DNA of 64,000 nucleotides from Bordetella pertussis 18323 (GCF_000306945.1 NC_018518.1:3348001-3412000), one strand, 5' to 3'. Positions 53,913 through 62,960 are shown, counted from the first letter of the stretch. Program-made: numbers and translations. Notes: generated from the sequence alone by a model not told the origin.

Positions 53913-54776
53913 TCAGTGGTTTTGCAGCATGCGCCACGCCAGGACGCGGTGCTCGATGGCAACGATGAGCCGGTCGCTCAGAAAGCCCATCATGCCGATG
54001 GACACCATGTTGGCCAGCACGATGTCCATGCGGCCCACGTAATAGGCGTCCCACAGCACATAGCCCAGGCCCGACTTGACCGCCACCATTTCCGAGACGA
54101 TCACCGCCGTCCAGGAAATGCCCAGGCCGATGCGCAAGCCGGTGAAGATCGACGGCATCGCCGCCGGCAGCACCACGCGGCGCATCAACTGACCCGACGA
54201 GGCGCCCATCATGCTGGCCGCGCGCACCAGGTTGCGGTCCACGTCGCGCGCGCCCTGCGTGGTGTTGACCACGATGGCGTAGAAACCGCCCAGGAAGATC
54301 AGGAAGATCGAGCCCATGTCGCGGATGCCGAACAGCGCGATCGAGAACGGCAGCCAGGCCGTGATGGGAATCGGCCGCAGTCCCTGGATGAGCGGGTCCA
54401 GCAGCTGCGAGGTCAGGCGGCTCCAGCCGATGGCCAGGCCCAGCGGTATGCCCGTGGCCATGGCCAGCGCGAAGCCCTGCGCCACGCGCATGGTGGAATA
54501 CTGCACGTTGCTGACCCAGGTGCCCTGGTAGGGATTGAGCCCCATGCCCGGATCGCCGAAGATCCACGCATACCAGGCGCGCGCCACCTGCACCGGCGTG
54601 GGCACCACGCCGGCCATCGCGGCCGACTGCCCTACCAATTGCCACACCACGAGGATCAGCACGGGCACGGCCAACCCCAGCCCGAGACGCCGCAGGGCCC
54701 GCCCGGCCGGCGCGCCGGCCGGCGCCGCTGGCGCGGGAGCCGCGGGACGCTTCAATATGGAAGAACTCACCGCCAT
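53913..54776 (-). CDS. ABC transporter permease, NitT/TauT type
   Basis: 287 residues from ATG 54776 (MAVSSSILKRPAAPAPAAPA), with an Ala/Pro-rich cytoplasmic lead before helix 1. The EAA-type loop reads VRAASMMGASSGQLMRRVVLP (about 180). Six hydrophobic segments. Couples to the ATPase downstream. Confidence 0.9.
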   Translation of the reverse strand: MAVSSSILKRPAAPAPAAPAGAPAGRALRRLGLGLAVPVLILVVWQLVGQSAAMAGVVPTPVQVARAWYAWIFGDPGMGLNPYQGTWVSNVQYSTMRVAQGFALAMATGIPLGLAIGWSRLTSQLLDPLIQGLRPIPITAWLPFSIALFGIRDMGSIFLIFLGGFYAIVVNTTQGARDVDRNLVRAASMMGASSGQLMRRVVLPAAMPSIFTGLRIGLGISWTAVIVSEMVAVKSGLGYVLWDAYYVGRMDIVLANMVSIGMMGFLSDRLIVAIEHRVLAWRMLQNH

Positions 54777-54810
54777 CTCCTTGGCGCCGGCGCGCCGGCG
54801 CGCCACATGC

Positions 54811-55701
54811 CTACCTGACTTCCCGGGCCAGCGTCGGGTCCCAGACCTTGTCGATCTGGCCGCTGACATCCTTGGGGATGACGCCCAGCTCGTTGAAGGT
54901 CTTGGCCTGGCGCCGCAGCTGGTCGAGATCGAGCACGCCGCCCAGCTTGATCAGCTTGACCGACTCGCGCGTCACCGACAGCGGCAGGTTGGTGTACTTG
55001 GAATAGGCCTGGGCGAACGCCTCGGGATCCTGTTCGAGCTGCTTCTCGGCGCGCTGGTAGGCCCACAGGAAGCACTTGACCGCCTCGCGCTTGGTCTGCA
55101 GCGCCTCGCGCGTGGCCGCCAGCAGGCCAAGCTCGGCGCCCACCGCCTTGGACTGGCTGTATTCCAGGTTCTTGGCGAAGAACGCGGTGCCGCCGCCCTG
55201 GATGTTGACGGCCGTGAAGCTGTTGTACGGAATGCCCTTCTCGGCCAGGGTGGCGGCCCACTGGAACCACACCGCCGAGCCCGGCGCGATGCCCACGCGC
55301 TTGCCCGCCAGGTCTTTCCAGTCGTCCATCTTCACGCCCTTGCGCGTGACCAGGTACTTGGGCGATGACGCCACGCCGGCCAGGCCGACGATCTTGTCGC
55401 TGCCCTACGCCAGCGCGATGGCCAGGTCGGCCGGGCCGATGCCGGACACGTCGATCGAGCCCGACAGCAGCGCGGTGCGCGCGTCGGCATAGCGCACGAA
55501 CTCGACCGGCTTGACCTCCACGTTGCAGGCCTTGAGCGGCTCGGAGACAAAAATCATGGGCGACAGATGGCCCACCTTCACATAGCCGATGGTCAGCACT
55601 TGTTTCTGCGGCGCGGCCGGCGGCTGCGCGGACTGCGCCGCGGCGACCGCGGCATACCCGGAAAACAGGACAGCCAGGGCCGTCCGATGGAGCGTTTTCA
55701 T
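54811..55701 (-). pseudogene. NitT/TauT-type substrate-binding protein with internal amber stop
   Basis: ATG 55701 (MKTLHRTALAVLFSGYAAVA) starts a signal peptide and a normal opening (LTIGYVKVGHLSPMIFVSEP). TAG at 55407-55405 follows GPADLAIALA after 98 residues. The same frame continues without gap as GSDKIVGLAGVASSPKYL to the natural stop at 54811, giving a normal total of about 296 residues. CAG to TAG is the simplest origin. A restart at GTG 55374 would lack signal and first lobe. The importer should be blind to its ligand. Confidence 0.88.
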
Positions 55702-55781
55702 GCGATTTCCCCTTGTGCTTGCTGCATGGTGGCCAAAGCAGACTGCGGGCGGCCGTTCGATGGCGGGAGTTCGGCGCGGGC

Positions 55782-56585
55782 CTACCTCCCCTTGAAAACC
55801 GGTGGGCGCTTTTCGCGGAAGGCCGCCTGGCCTTCCTGGTAATCCTCGCTGTCGAAGCAGGTCCGCACGGCCTGGTCCACGCTGTCGGCCGACGGCGCAT
55901 GCGCGCCGCCCAGCAGGTGGCGCAGGGCCAGCCGCGCCGCGCGCAGCGTCAGCGGCGCGTTGCCCGCCACCGCCGCCACGCGCTCGGCCGCCGCCTGCGT
56001 GAAGTCGGCGTCGGCGAACACTTCATGCGCCAGGCCGATGCGGCCGGCCTCGGCGCCGCCGAAGGTGCGGGCGGTAAGAAACAGGTCGGCGGCGCGCGCC
56101 GCCCCCAGCATGTCGCACATGCGCTTGACGCCGTCGAGCGCGTAGCCCAGGCCGAGCCGCGCGGCCGGCATGCGAAAGCGCGCGCTCTCGTTGCAATAGC
56201 GCAGGTCGCAGGCCAGCGCCAGGCCCATGCCGCCGCCCATGCAGATGCCGCGCACCAGCGCGATGGTGGGCACGGCGCTCTCGGACAGGGCCTGCTGCGC
56301 CTGCGTCACCGCGCGGTCATAGCGCGCGATCTGCGCGGGATCCTTGCGCTGCGAGGCGAACTCGGAAATATCGGCGCCGGACACGAAGGCGCGCTCGCCC
56401 TCGCCTTCGAGCACGATGGCGCGCAGATCGTCGCGGCCCTGCGCGTCGCGCACCGCCTGGCCCAGCGCTTCCCACATGGACAGCGACATGGCGTTGTAGC
56501 GCGCCGGGTTGACGATGCGCACGCGCAGCAGCCCGTCGGCGTCGTCGATGGCCAGGCGGCCGGGAGGATGGGTGTCCGTGCTCAT
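55782..56585 (-). CDS. Enoyl-CoA hydratase/isomerase (crotonase family)
   Basis: 267 residues from ATG 56585. The oxyanion-hole regions GERAFVSGADISEF (about 70) and GICMGGGMGLALACDLRY (about 112) are normal. One catalytic Glu position (usually E in PE.KLG) reads AARLGLGYALDG, so the activity may be isomerase or other crotonase-type chemistry. It is 20 bp after the CoA-transferase gene, consistent with CoA-thioester breakdown. Confidence 0.9.
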   Translation of the reverse strand: MSTDTHPPGRLAIDDADGLLRVRIVNPARYNAMSLSMWEALGQAVRDAQGRDDLRAIVLEGEGERAFVSGADISEFASQRKDPAQIARYDRAVTQAQQALSESAVPTIALVRGICMGGGMGLALACDLRYCNESARFRMPAARLGLGYALDGVKRMCDMLGAARAADLFLTARTFGGAEAGRIGLAHEVFADADFTQAAAERVAAVAGNAPLTLRAARLALRHLLGGAHAPSADSVDQAVRTCFDSEDYQEGQAAFREKRPPVFKGR

Positions 56586-56605
56586 GGATCGGGTTCCTTT
56601 GTGGT

Positions 56606-57802
56606 TCAGACCGCGCCTGCCGCGCGCAGCTTGTCGATTTCGTCTTCGCCGTAGCCGGCTTCGCGCAGCACTTCGTCGGTGTGCTCGCCCCAGCCCGGCG
56701 CGGTGCGGGCGATGTCGGCCGGCGTGCGCGCCAGCGTCACCGGCTGCGTGATCATCACGCGCTCGCCGCCCTGCCAGGCTTGGCAGCGGCGCGCCACGTC
56801 CAGGTGGCGCACCTGCGCGTCGTCGAACATCTGCGGCACCGTGTAGACCGGCCCGGCCGGCACGCCGGCCTCGTTGAGCAGGCCGACCCAATGCGCCACG
56901 GTGCCGCCGGCGAACACCTCGCCGATCAGGGCGTTGAGATCGCGCCGGTTGCGCACCCGCAGCTTCTCGGTCTGGAAGCGCGGATCGGCCAACCACCCGG
57001 TCTGCCCCAGCACCTGGCAGAAGCGCTTCCAGTTGCCTTCGCCCGAGGCGCCCAGGTTGAACATGCCGTCGCTGGCGGCGAACAGCCCCATGGGGCTGCT
57101 GGTGGGATGGTCGTTGCCTTCCTGCGCGGGCACGTCGCCGTCGTTCAGGTAGCGCGCCGCCTGGAAATCCATCATGGCGATCTGCGCATGCAGCAGCGAG
57201 GCATGCACCCATTGCCCCTGCCCGGACTGCTCGCGTTCGAGCAGCGCGGTCAGGATGCCGATGGCGGCGTACAGGCCGGTGCTGGAATCGGCCACCGCCA
57301 GCCCGGCGCGCACCGGCCCCTGGCCGGGCAGCCCGGTCACCGACATCAGGCCGCCCATGCCCTGCGCGATCTGGTCGAAGCCGGGCCGGCCGGCATACGG
57401 GCCGCTTTGCCCGAAGCCGGAAATGCTGGCCAGGATGATGCGCGGGTTGATGGCGCGCAGCGATTCATAATCCACGCCCAGGCGCGCTTTCACGTCCGGG
57501 CGCCAGTTCTCCACCACCACGTCGGCGCCGGCCACCAGGCGCCTGAGCACCGCCATCCCTTCGGGCTTTTTCAGGTTGAGCGTCAGCGACCGCTTGTTGC
57601 GGTTCAGGTTCTGGAAATCGCCGCTCCAGCGGTCGGCGGCGAACATCGCCTCGTTGGGATCGACGCCCGGCGGCGGTTCGATCCGGATCACGTCCGCGCC
57701 GAAATCGGCCAGCATGCGCACACAGGTCGGGCCGGCCCGCACGCGCGACAGGTCCAGGACGCGGAAGCGCTGCAGTGCCGGCGATGCGGATAGCTGGGGC
57801 AT
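56606..57802 (-). CDS. Class III CoA-transferase (CaiB/BaiF family)
   Basis: 398 residues. Motifs: RVLDLSRVRAGPTCVRMLADFGADVIRIE, NRNKRSLTLNLKKPEG and the catalytic Asp within AGLAVADSSTGLYAA (about residue 170). It moves CoA between carboxylates (succinyl-, formyl- or similar donor). It is 2 bp from the amidase stop. Together with the hydratase it suggests that the acid released by the amidase enters a CoA pathway. Confidence 0.92.
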   Translation of the reverse strand: MPQLSASPALQRFRVLDLSRVRAGPTCVRMLADFGADVIRIEPPPGVDPNEAMFAADRWSGDFQNLNRNKRSLTLNLKKPEGMAVLRRLVAGADVVVENWRPDVKARLGVDYESLRAINPRIILASISGFGQSGPYAGRPGFDQIAQGMGGLMSVTGLPGQGPVRAGLAVADSSTGLYAAIGILTALLEREQSGQGQWVHASLLHAQIAMMDFQAARYLNDGDVPAQEGNDHPTSSPMGLFAASDGMFNLGASGEGNWKRFCQVLGQTGWLADPRFQTEKLRVRNRRDLNALIGEVFAGGTVAHWVGLLNEAGVPAGPVYTVPQMFDDAQVRHLDVARRCQAWQGGERVMITQPVTLARTPADIARTAPGWGEHTDEVLREAGYGEDEIDKLRAAGAV

Positions 57803-57804
57803 GG

Positions 57805-59162
57805 TCAGACTCGCTCTCGGGAACGGGCAAGGGGAAGGCCGGGCTGCTGCGCGAAGCCCCGGCCGCCGAAACGGCTATGCCCGGCCTGGCGCGCCAGCGC
57901 CAGCAGCATGGCCTCGCCGCCGGGGCGCGCGATGGCCTGCACGCTGATCGGCCGCCCGGCCGCGTCGCGGCCGATCGGGAACACGATCGCCGGCAGGCCC
58001 AGGTAATTGACGAACGACAGCCAGCAGAACAGGTCCAGCAGGCGCCACGCCTCGAAACCGGGCGAGCTGGTGAGCACCTGCGACCAGTCGGGCACCGGGC
58101 CGGGCAAGGCGGGCGTCAGCAGCACGTCGCTGTCGGCCAGCGCCTCGGCCACGAAGGCGTCGACCTGCGCGCGGCGTTGCGCCAGGGCGGCATGCGCCCA
58201 GGCCGGCGGCATGGCCGCGCCGGCCAGCGCCAGGTTGCGCGCCAGCGCGCCCAGCGCCGGCGCCTGCCCGCGCAGGGCCTGCGCATGCGCGGCGGCGCTG
58301 CCCGCATACAGCAGCGTCTGCGCCAGGCGTATCCATTGCGGCAAGGCCGCCAGGCGCGCCTCGCGGCGCCGGCCGCGCGCGCTGCACTCGGTGGCGTAGT
58401 CCTCCAGCGCGGCATGCACGGCCGGGTCCAGGCGCACCGCGGGGTCGGGATGGATCCAGCACGTGGCGATGCGCCACCGCTCCATGGCCGGCGTGGCCGC
58501 CGCGTCCAGCGCGGCCGCCTGCGCGGCGTCGAGCGCGGCGTGCAGCACCGCTTGCGCGTCGTCGGCGCAACGCGCCAGCAGGCCCACCGTATCCAGTTCG
58601 CCGGCCAGCGGCGCCACGCCGTCGCCCGGAAGCAGGCCGCGCGTCGGCATCAGGCCCACCACGCCGCAGGTGGCGGCCGGAATGCTCACCGACCCCGCCG
58701 TGTCCGTGCCCAGCGAGCCATAGCAAAGGCCCGCGGCCACCGCCACGGCCGAGCCGCTGGACGAGCCGCCCACCGCCGCGTCCGCGTCGAGCGGATTGCG
58801 CGGCAAGGGATAGCGCGGGTTCTCGCCGCCAGCGCCGCCAGGGGCCGGCTGCCGGCGGCGGCCAGGCGGCGGATCACCGTGGCCGCCCGCACCGGCGCAT
58901 CCGGCCAGGGATGGCGCGCGCCGCACTCGGGCACGCGGCCGGGCAGCACGAAGATATCTTTATGGGCCAGGCCCACGCCGGCCAGCGGCAGGGATGCCTG
59001 CGGCGGCTCGCCCGCGTCGTCGGGCAGCGCCACCACGCAATGCCAGCCATCGGCCTCGCAGGCCTGGCGCTGCAGCGCCAGCGCCTGCGCCACGTCCAGC
59101 GCGCCAGCAGCCAGTTGCGCGCGCAGGCCGGCAATGCCGTCGGGCAGGCCGGCCGGGGTCAT
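57805..59162 (-). pseudogene. AtzE-like amidase-signature enzyme, frameshifted
   Basis: ATG 59162 (MTPAGLPDGIAGLRAQLAAG) overlaps the AtzG-like stop. The catalytic Lys is in GVGLAHKDIFVLPG. After RPLAALA the frame is lost near 58825-58832 (one G or C missing; GGENPRYPLPRNPLDADAAV continues in the next frame). The downstream part holds the cis-Ser GGSSSGSAVAV and the nucleophile in DTAGSVSIPAATCG, running to TGA 57805. The joined product has about 450 residues, normal for the family. Amide hydrolysis should be lost. Confidence 0.83.
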
Positions 59163-59329
59163 GCCGAGCCTCCCGGCGCGGCGCCCGCCAGCCGCGCCAG
59201 CGCCCTGGCCACCGCGCGCGCCTCGCGCTCGCTGGCGGCGATGCCCTGGCTCGCCAACAGGGCGCGCACGGCGGCTTCGTCGGGCGGCGCAACGGCCGGA
59301 TCGGACGGCGCCAGTGGTTGATCCTGCAT
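59159..59329 (-). CDS. AtzG-like small amidase-subunit protein (DUF4089 type)
   Basis: 56 residues, ATG 59329 to TGA 59159, starting MQDQPLAPSDPAVAPPDEAA, then VRALLASQGIAASEREARAV and ending LARLAGAAPGGSA. AtzG is a GatC-like helical partner of AtzE in the cyanuric-acid/carboxybiuret route and in related amidases. Size, position just before an amidase gene and the ATGA overlap fit this. Assignment is by context plus general form, so moderate. Confidence 0.65.
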   Translation of the reverse strand: MQDQPLAPSDPAVAPPDEAAVRALLASQGIAASEREARAVARALARLAGAAPGGSA

Positions 59330-59364
59330 ACCCAAACACCCCTTGATGTATTATTTAATCAGAG

Positions 59365-59380
59365 TATAAATATATTTATA
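59365..59380. promoter_or_regulatory. 16-bp perfect palindrome in the GntR divergent promoter
   Basis: TATAAATA-TATTTATA is a perfect palindrome in an otherwise GC-rich window, within the 94-bp spacer between the AtzG-like gene and gntR. A candidate operator for the adjacent regulator, possibly overlapping a -10 region. Inferred. Confidence 0.45.
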
Positions 59381-59423
59381 GACCACCGAATAATTTCATG
59401 CAAGCCACGTTTGCCCCTATGCC

Positions 59424-60086
59424 ATGAAGGTCAGCGACCGCATCCGGCTGGCGCTCGAAGCCGATATCCGCAACGGCGTCCTGCTGCCGGGCGATGCCAT
59501 CGACGAACAGGCACTGGCCGCCCGCCACCAGGTTTCGCGCACCCCGGTGCGCGAAGCGCTGCTGCAGCTCAAGGTCCAGGGCATCGTCGACAGCCAGCCG
59601 CGCGGCGGCGCGGTGGTGGCGCGCATGGACGTGCAGGAACTGTTGGCGATCTGGGAGCTGATGGCGGAGATGGAAGGCGTGTGCACCCGCATGGCGTGCC
59701 AGCGCATGACGGCCGAGGAGCGGTCCGAGCTGGCCCGCGTGCATCGCGAGGCCGCGCCAGTGGTGCAGGCCGACGACGCGCAGGCCTGGCGCAAGGCCAA
59801 CCACCGCTTCCATGAAGTGCTGTACCGCGGCTGCCGCAACCCTTACCTGCGCGAGCAACTGCTGGCGCTGCGCGCGCGCACCGGCGCCTATCTGCGCCAC
59901 GCCTTCATCGCCGTCGGCCGGGTGCGCGCCTCGTACGAGCAGCACGGCGAGCTGGTCCAGGCCATCCTCGACCACGATCCCGAGCGCGCGCACCGGATGA
60001 TGATGCGCCACATCAGCCTGGCGCAAGGCGCCAAGGGCCTGGCCGACTTCCTCATCAACCTGCCCCGCTCGATGGTCAAGCCCTAG
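59424..60086 (+). CDS. GntR-family regulator (FCD/FadR subfamily)
   Basis: 220 residues from ATG 59424 (MKVSDRIRLALEADIRNGVL). The winged HTH carries LAARHQVSRTPVREALLQLKVQG; the FCD effector domain has metal-type His positions (NHRFHEVLYRGCRNPYL, MMMRHISLAQG). It is divergent from the amidase/CoA cluster, so is the likely repressor. The stop TAG is immediately followed by the IS481-8 target (TAGCTAGC). Confidence 0.92.
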   Translation: MKVSDRIRLALEADIRNGVLLPGDAIDEQALAARHQVSRTPVREALLQLKVQGIVDSQPRGGAVVARMDVQELLAIWELMAEMEGVCTRMACQRMTAEERSELARVHREAAPVVQADDAQAWRKANHRFHEVLYRGCRNPYLREQLLALRARTGAYLRHAFIAVGRVRASYEQHGELVQAILDHDPERAHRMMMRHISLAQGAKGLADFLINLPRSMVKP

Positions 60087-60091
60087 CTAGC

Positions 60092-61134
60092 TGTGAAGAT
60101 TCAATAGGTTGTATGCATGGTTCATCCGAACCGGATTTGAGAAACTGGAAATCGCCAACTCCCCAGTTCACTCAAGGAGCCCGGCCGGATGAACACCCAT
60201 AAGCATGCCCGATTGACCTTCCTACGTCGACTCGAAATGGTCCAGCAATTGATCGCCCATCAAGTTTGTGTGCCTGAAGCGGCCCGCGCCTATGGGGTCA
60301 CCGCGCCGACTGTGCGCAAATGGCTGGGCCGCTTCCTGGCTCAGGGCCAGGCGGGCTTGGCCGATGCGTCCTCGCGCCCGACGGTCTCGCCCCGAGCGAT
60401 TGCGCCGGCCAAGGCGCTGGCTATCGTGGAGCTGCGCCGCAAGCGGCTGACCCAAGCGCGCATCGCCCAGGCGCTGGGCGTGTCAGCCAGCACCGTCAGC
60501 CGCGTCCTGGCCCGCGCCGGTCTGTCGCACCTGGCCGACCTGGAGCCGGCCGAGCCGGTGGTGCGCTACGAGCATCAGGCCCCCGGCGATCTGCTGCACA
60601 TCGACATCAAGAAGCTGGGACGTATCCAGCGCCCTGGCCACCGGGTCACGGGCAACCGACGCGATACCGTTGAGGGGGCCGGCTGGGACTTCGTCTTCGT
60701 GGCCATCGATGACCACGCCCGCGTGGCCTTCACCGACATCCACCCCGACGAGCGCTTCCCCAGCGCCGTCCAGTTCCTCAAGGACGCAGTGGCCTACTAC
60801 CAGCGCCTGGGCGTGACCATCCAGCGCTTGCTCACCGACAATGGCTCGGCCTTTCGCAGCCGCGCCTTCGCCGCGCTGTGCCATGAGCTGGGCATCAAGC
60901 ACCGCTTTACCCGACCTTACCGCCCACAGACCAATGGCAAGGCCGAACGCTTCATCCAGTCGGCCTTGCGTGAGTGGGCTTACGCTCACACCTACCAGAA
61001 CTCCCAACACCGAGCCGATGCCATGAAATCCTGGCTACACCACTACAACTGGCATCGACCCCACCAAGGCATCGGGCGCGCTGTACCCATCTCCAGACTC
61101 AACCTGGACGAATACAACCTATTGACAGTTCACA
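60092..61134 (+). mobile_element. IS481: IS481 copy 8 in the pagP promoter
   Basis: 1,043 bp, plus orientation, leader variant AACTCC. The left flank is GCTAGC; the right flank is GTTAGC, the only one in the window without CTAG. A C-to-T change in one duplicate or a recombinant junction could explain it. The element ends 13 bp before the pagP ATG. Confidence 0.95.
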
Positions 61135-61139
61135 GTTAG
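60189..61139 (+). CDS. IS481 transposase (copy 8)
   Basis: 316 residues identical to the consensus, DDE triad present. Here the last Ser codon is AGT and the stop TAG comes from the altered GTTAG flank, so the borrowed stop survives the missing CTAG. Confidence 0.95.
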   Translation: MNTHKHARLTFLRRLEMVQQLIAHQVCVPEAARAYGVTAPTVRKWLGRFLAQGQAGLADASSRPTVSPRAIAPAKALAIVELRRKRLTQARIAQALGVSASTVSRVLARAGLSHLADLEPAEPVVRYEHQAPGDLLHIDIKKLGRIQRPGHRVTGNRRDTVEGAGWDFVFVAIDDHARVAFTDIHPDERFPSAVQFLKDAVAYYQRLGVTIQRLLTDNGSAFRSRAFAALCHELGIKHRFTRPYRPQTNGKAERFIQSALREWAYAHTYQNSQHRADAMKSWLHHYNWHRPHQGIGRAVPISRLNLDEYNLLTVHS

Positions 61140-61147
61140 CGCAGCAT

Positions 61148-61696
61148 ATGACCCAGTATTTCCGGTCCCTGGCTTTCTTTCTTTTGCCGGTGCCGGCAAC
61201 GGCCATGGCCTGTGACGGCTGGCCTTCCTGGGCGCGTGGCGCCTGCCAGCGCGTGGACCAGATATGGAATGAGGGCGGCAACGACCTCTACCTGACCGGC
61301 TACTCGTGGCACAACCGGGCCATGTACAGCAGCGACAAGATCCGCAGCTTCAACGAGCTGGCCTGGGGCGGCGGACTGGGCAAGAGCATCTACGACGAGG
61401 ACGGCGACTGGCAAGGGCTGTACGCCATGGCGTTTCTCGATTCGCACAGCGACATCGAACCGATAGCCGGCTATGGTTTCCAGAAAATCGGCCGCATCGG
61501 CGCCGATACCCGCCTGGGCATCGGCTACACCGTCTTCCTGACTTCGCGCTCCGACATCATGAGCCGGGTGCCGTTTCCCGGCATCCTGCCGCTGGTCTCT
61601 GCCGGCTACAGGGATGCCACCCTCTACGCCACGTATATCCCGGGCGGCAAGGGCAACGGCAACGTGCTGTTCATGTTTGGCCGCTGGGAGTTCTAA
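61148..61696 (+). CDS. pagP: Lipid A palmitoyltransferase PagP, promoter replaced by IS481
   Basis: 182 residues from ATG 61148, with a signal peptide (FFLLPVPATAMAC). PagP landmarks: LYLTGYSWHNRAMYSSDKI with the catalytic His, AWGGGLGKSIYDEDGDWQ, and AMAFLDSHSD with the catalytic Asp-Ser pair; C-terminal FMFGRWEF suits an outer-membrane barrel. It moves palmitate from phospholipid to lipid A. The coding frame is complete, but IS481-8 ends 13 bp before the start, removing the native promoter and ribosome site; earlier work on B. pertussis reports an IS element there and no PagP modification. It overlaps chaC by 4 bp tail to tail. Confidence 0.95.
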   Translation: MTQYFRSLAFFLLPVPATAMACDGWPSWARGACQRVDQIWNEGGNDLYLTGYSWHNRAMYSSDKIRSFNELAWGGGLGKSIYDEDGDWQGLYAMAFLDSHSDIEPIAGYGFQKIGRIGADTRLGIGYTVFLTSRSDIMSRVPFPGILPLVSAGYRDATLYATYIPGGKGNGNVLFMFGRWEF

Positions 61697-62301
61697 GGCT
61701 GCGCCAGCCTGTCGACCAGCGCCCCCAGGCGCCAATCGACAATGCCATGCTCGTTGAGCGCCCGATGGGTTTCCCGCACGTAATCCAGGCATGCGCCCGA
61801 ACGCCCCACCGCCTGGCGTACGGCGCGTATCAGGAGCTCGTCGCTGAGCGCGCCCGCGTAGTGCCGGCAACGCCGGTCCGGCACGAAGGCCAGCCCGCGC
61901 ACCGGCGCCTGCCCGGTATGGCAGCGTAGCCAGCGCGGCTTGTATGCCCCGCCGCTCATTTCGCGATGCCATAGCGCCTGGAAGACCTCGGGCACGTCGC
62001 GCCCGGCCACCCGGAACGCCACGCCCCGGCAGCATCCGCCACGGTCCAGGCCGAACACCAGGCCCGGATTGTCGGGCGAGCCGCGATGATCGTGCGACCA
62101 CAGGCACAGCGAGCGATGGTACCCGCGCACCGTCGCCAGCCGGCGCTCCTGCCAGGCGAAGTCGGGTCGCCAGATCAGCGATCCATACGCAAATACCCAG
62201 ACGTCCTCGCCGCCGTTCCACTGCGCCAGCAGGTCGCGCGCCGAACCGGCCAGCGGGCCGGCCCCTGCGTCCGCCGCGGCGGCGGACTCCCGCAATGACA
62301 T
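61693..62301 (-). CDS. ChaC-like gamma-glutamylcyclotransferase
   Basis: 202 residues from ATG 62301 (MSLRESAAAADAGAG); an ATG four codons upstream is possible. Family motif VWVFAYGSLIWRPDF (about residue 36-50) is the substrate-binding loop, and the catalytic Glu is expected in WHREMSGG. It splits gamma-glutamyl peptides such as glutathione to 5-oxoproline. Cytoplasmic, convergent with pagP. Confidence 0.9.
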   Translation of the reverse strand: MSLRESAAAADAGAGPLAGSARDLLAQWNGGEDVWVFAYGSLIWRPDFAWQERRLATVRGYHRSLCLWSHDHRGSPDNPGLVFGLDRGGCCRGVAFRVAGRDVPEVFQALWHREMSGGAYKPRWLRCHTGQAPVRGLAFVPDRRCRHYAGALSDELLIRAVRQAVGRSGACLDYVRETHRALNEHGIVDWRLGALVDRLAQP

Positions 62302-62483
62302 AACCAAAACCACCTCTGCCTGTGCGCCGGCACGCGCTGCGCGAGCCGGATAGCGAGCTATGCTACGCTGGCGCCGAAGAAATTACCTTGCGAGATGACG
62401 GGCCTGGCATGCCCCGCCAGGCAAAACCCGTTCACGGCGCACGCCCGCGGCGAAAAATTTTTGCACGCGCTCGGCGCCCCCCT

Positions 62484-62942
62484 CTACACAGCGTCCAGCG
62501 GCAGTTCCGTGGTGCTCTTGATGACTTCCATCGAAAAGCTGGCGCTGACGTCCAGCAAGTCGACCGCTTCGATGAGACGCCGGTAGAACCGGTCGTACGC
62601 CGCCATGTCCTCGACCACGACCTTGAGCAGGTAGTCGATATCCCCCGCCATGCGGTAGAACTCCACCACATTGGGCAGCGACATGACCGCGTTGATCAGG
62701 TTGTCGGTCCATTTGGCATTGTGCTGGTTGGTCTTGATGGACACGAAGACGGTCAGGTTCAGCCCCAGCGCCTTGGGGTCGAGCAGCACTGCGTTGCGCG
62801 CGATCACGCCGTCGTCCTTCAGCTTCTGGATGCGGCGCCAGCATGGCGTCACCGACAGGTTCACCTGCTCGGCGATCTCGGCCACCGAGCAGGTGGCGTC
62901 TTTCTGCAGCAGGCGCAGAATCTTGATATCGGTTTGATCCAC
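62484..62942 (-). CDS. Lrp/AsnC-family regulator next to dadA
   Basis: 152 residues. I chose GTG 62942 (VDQTDIKILRLLQKDATCSV), preceded by GGGGG; TTG 62954 would add four residues. HTH: SVAEIAEQVNLSVTPCWRRIQKLKDDG; RAM domain VVEFYRMAGDIDYLLKVVVE. It follows dadA on the same strand by about 18 bp and is probably the alanine-responsive regulator of D-amino acid breakdown (DadR-type). A paralog of the gene at 31847. Confidence 0.9.
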   Translation of the reverse strand: MDQTDIKILRLLQKDATCSVAEIAEQVNLSVTPCWRRIQKLKDDGVIARNAVLLDPKALGLNLTVFVSIKTNQHNAKWTDNLINAVMSLPNVVEFYRMAGDIDYLLKVVVEDMAAYDRFYRRLIEAVDLLDVSASFSMEVIKSTTELPLDAV

Positions 62943-62960
62943 GGGAACCCCCAAATAGCG

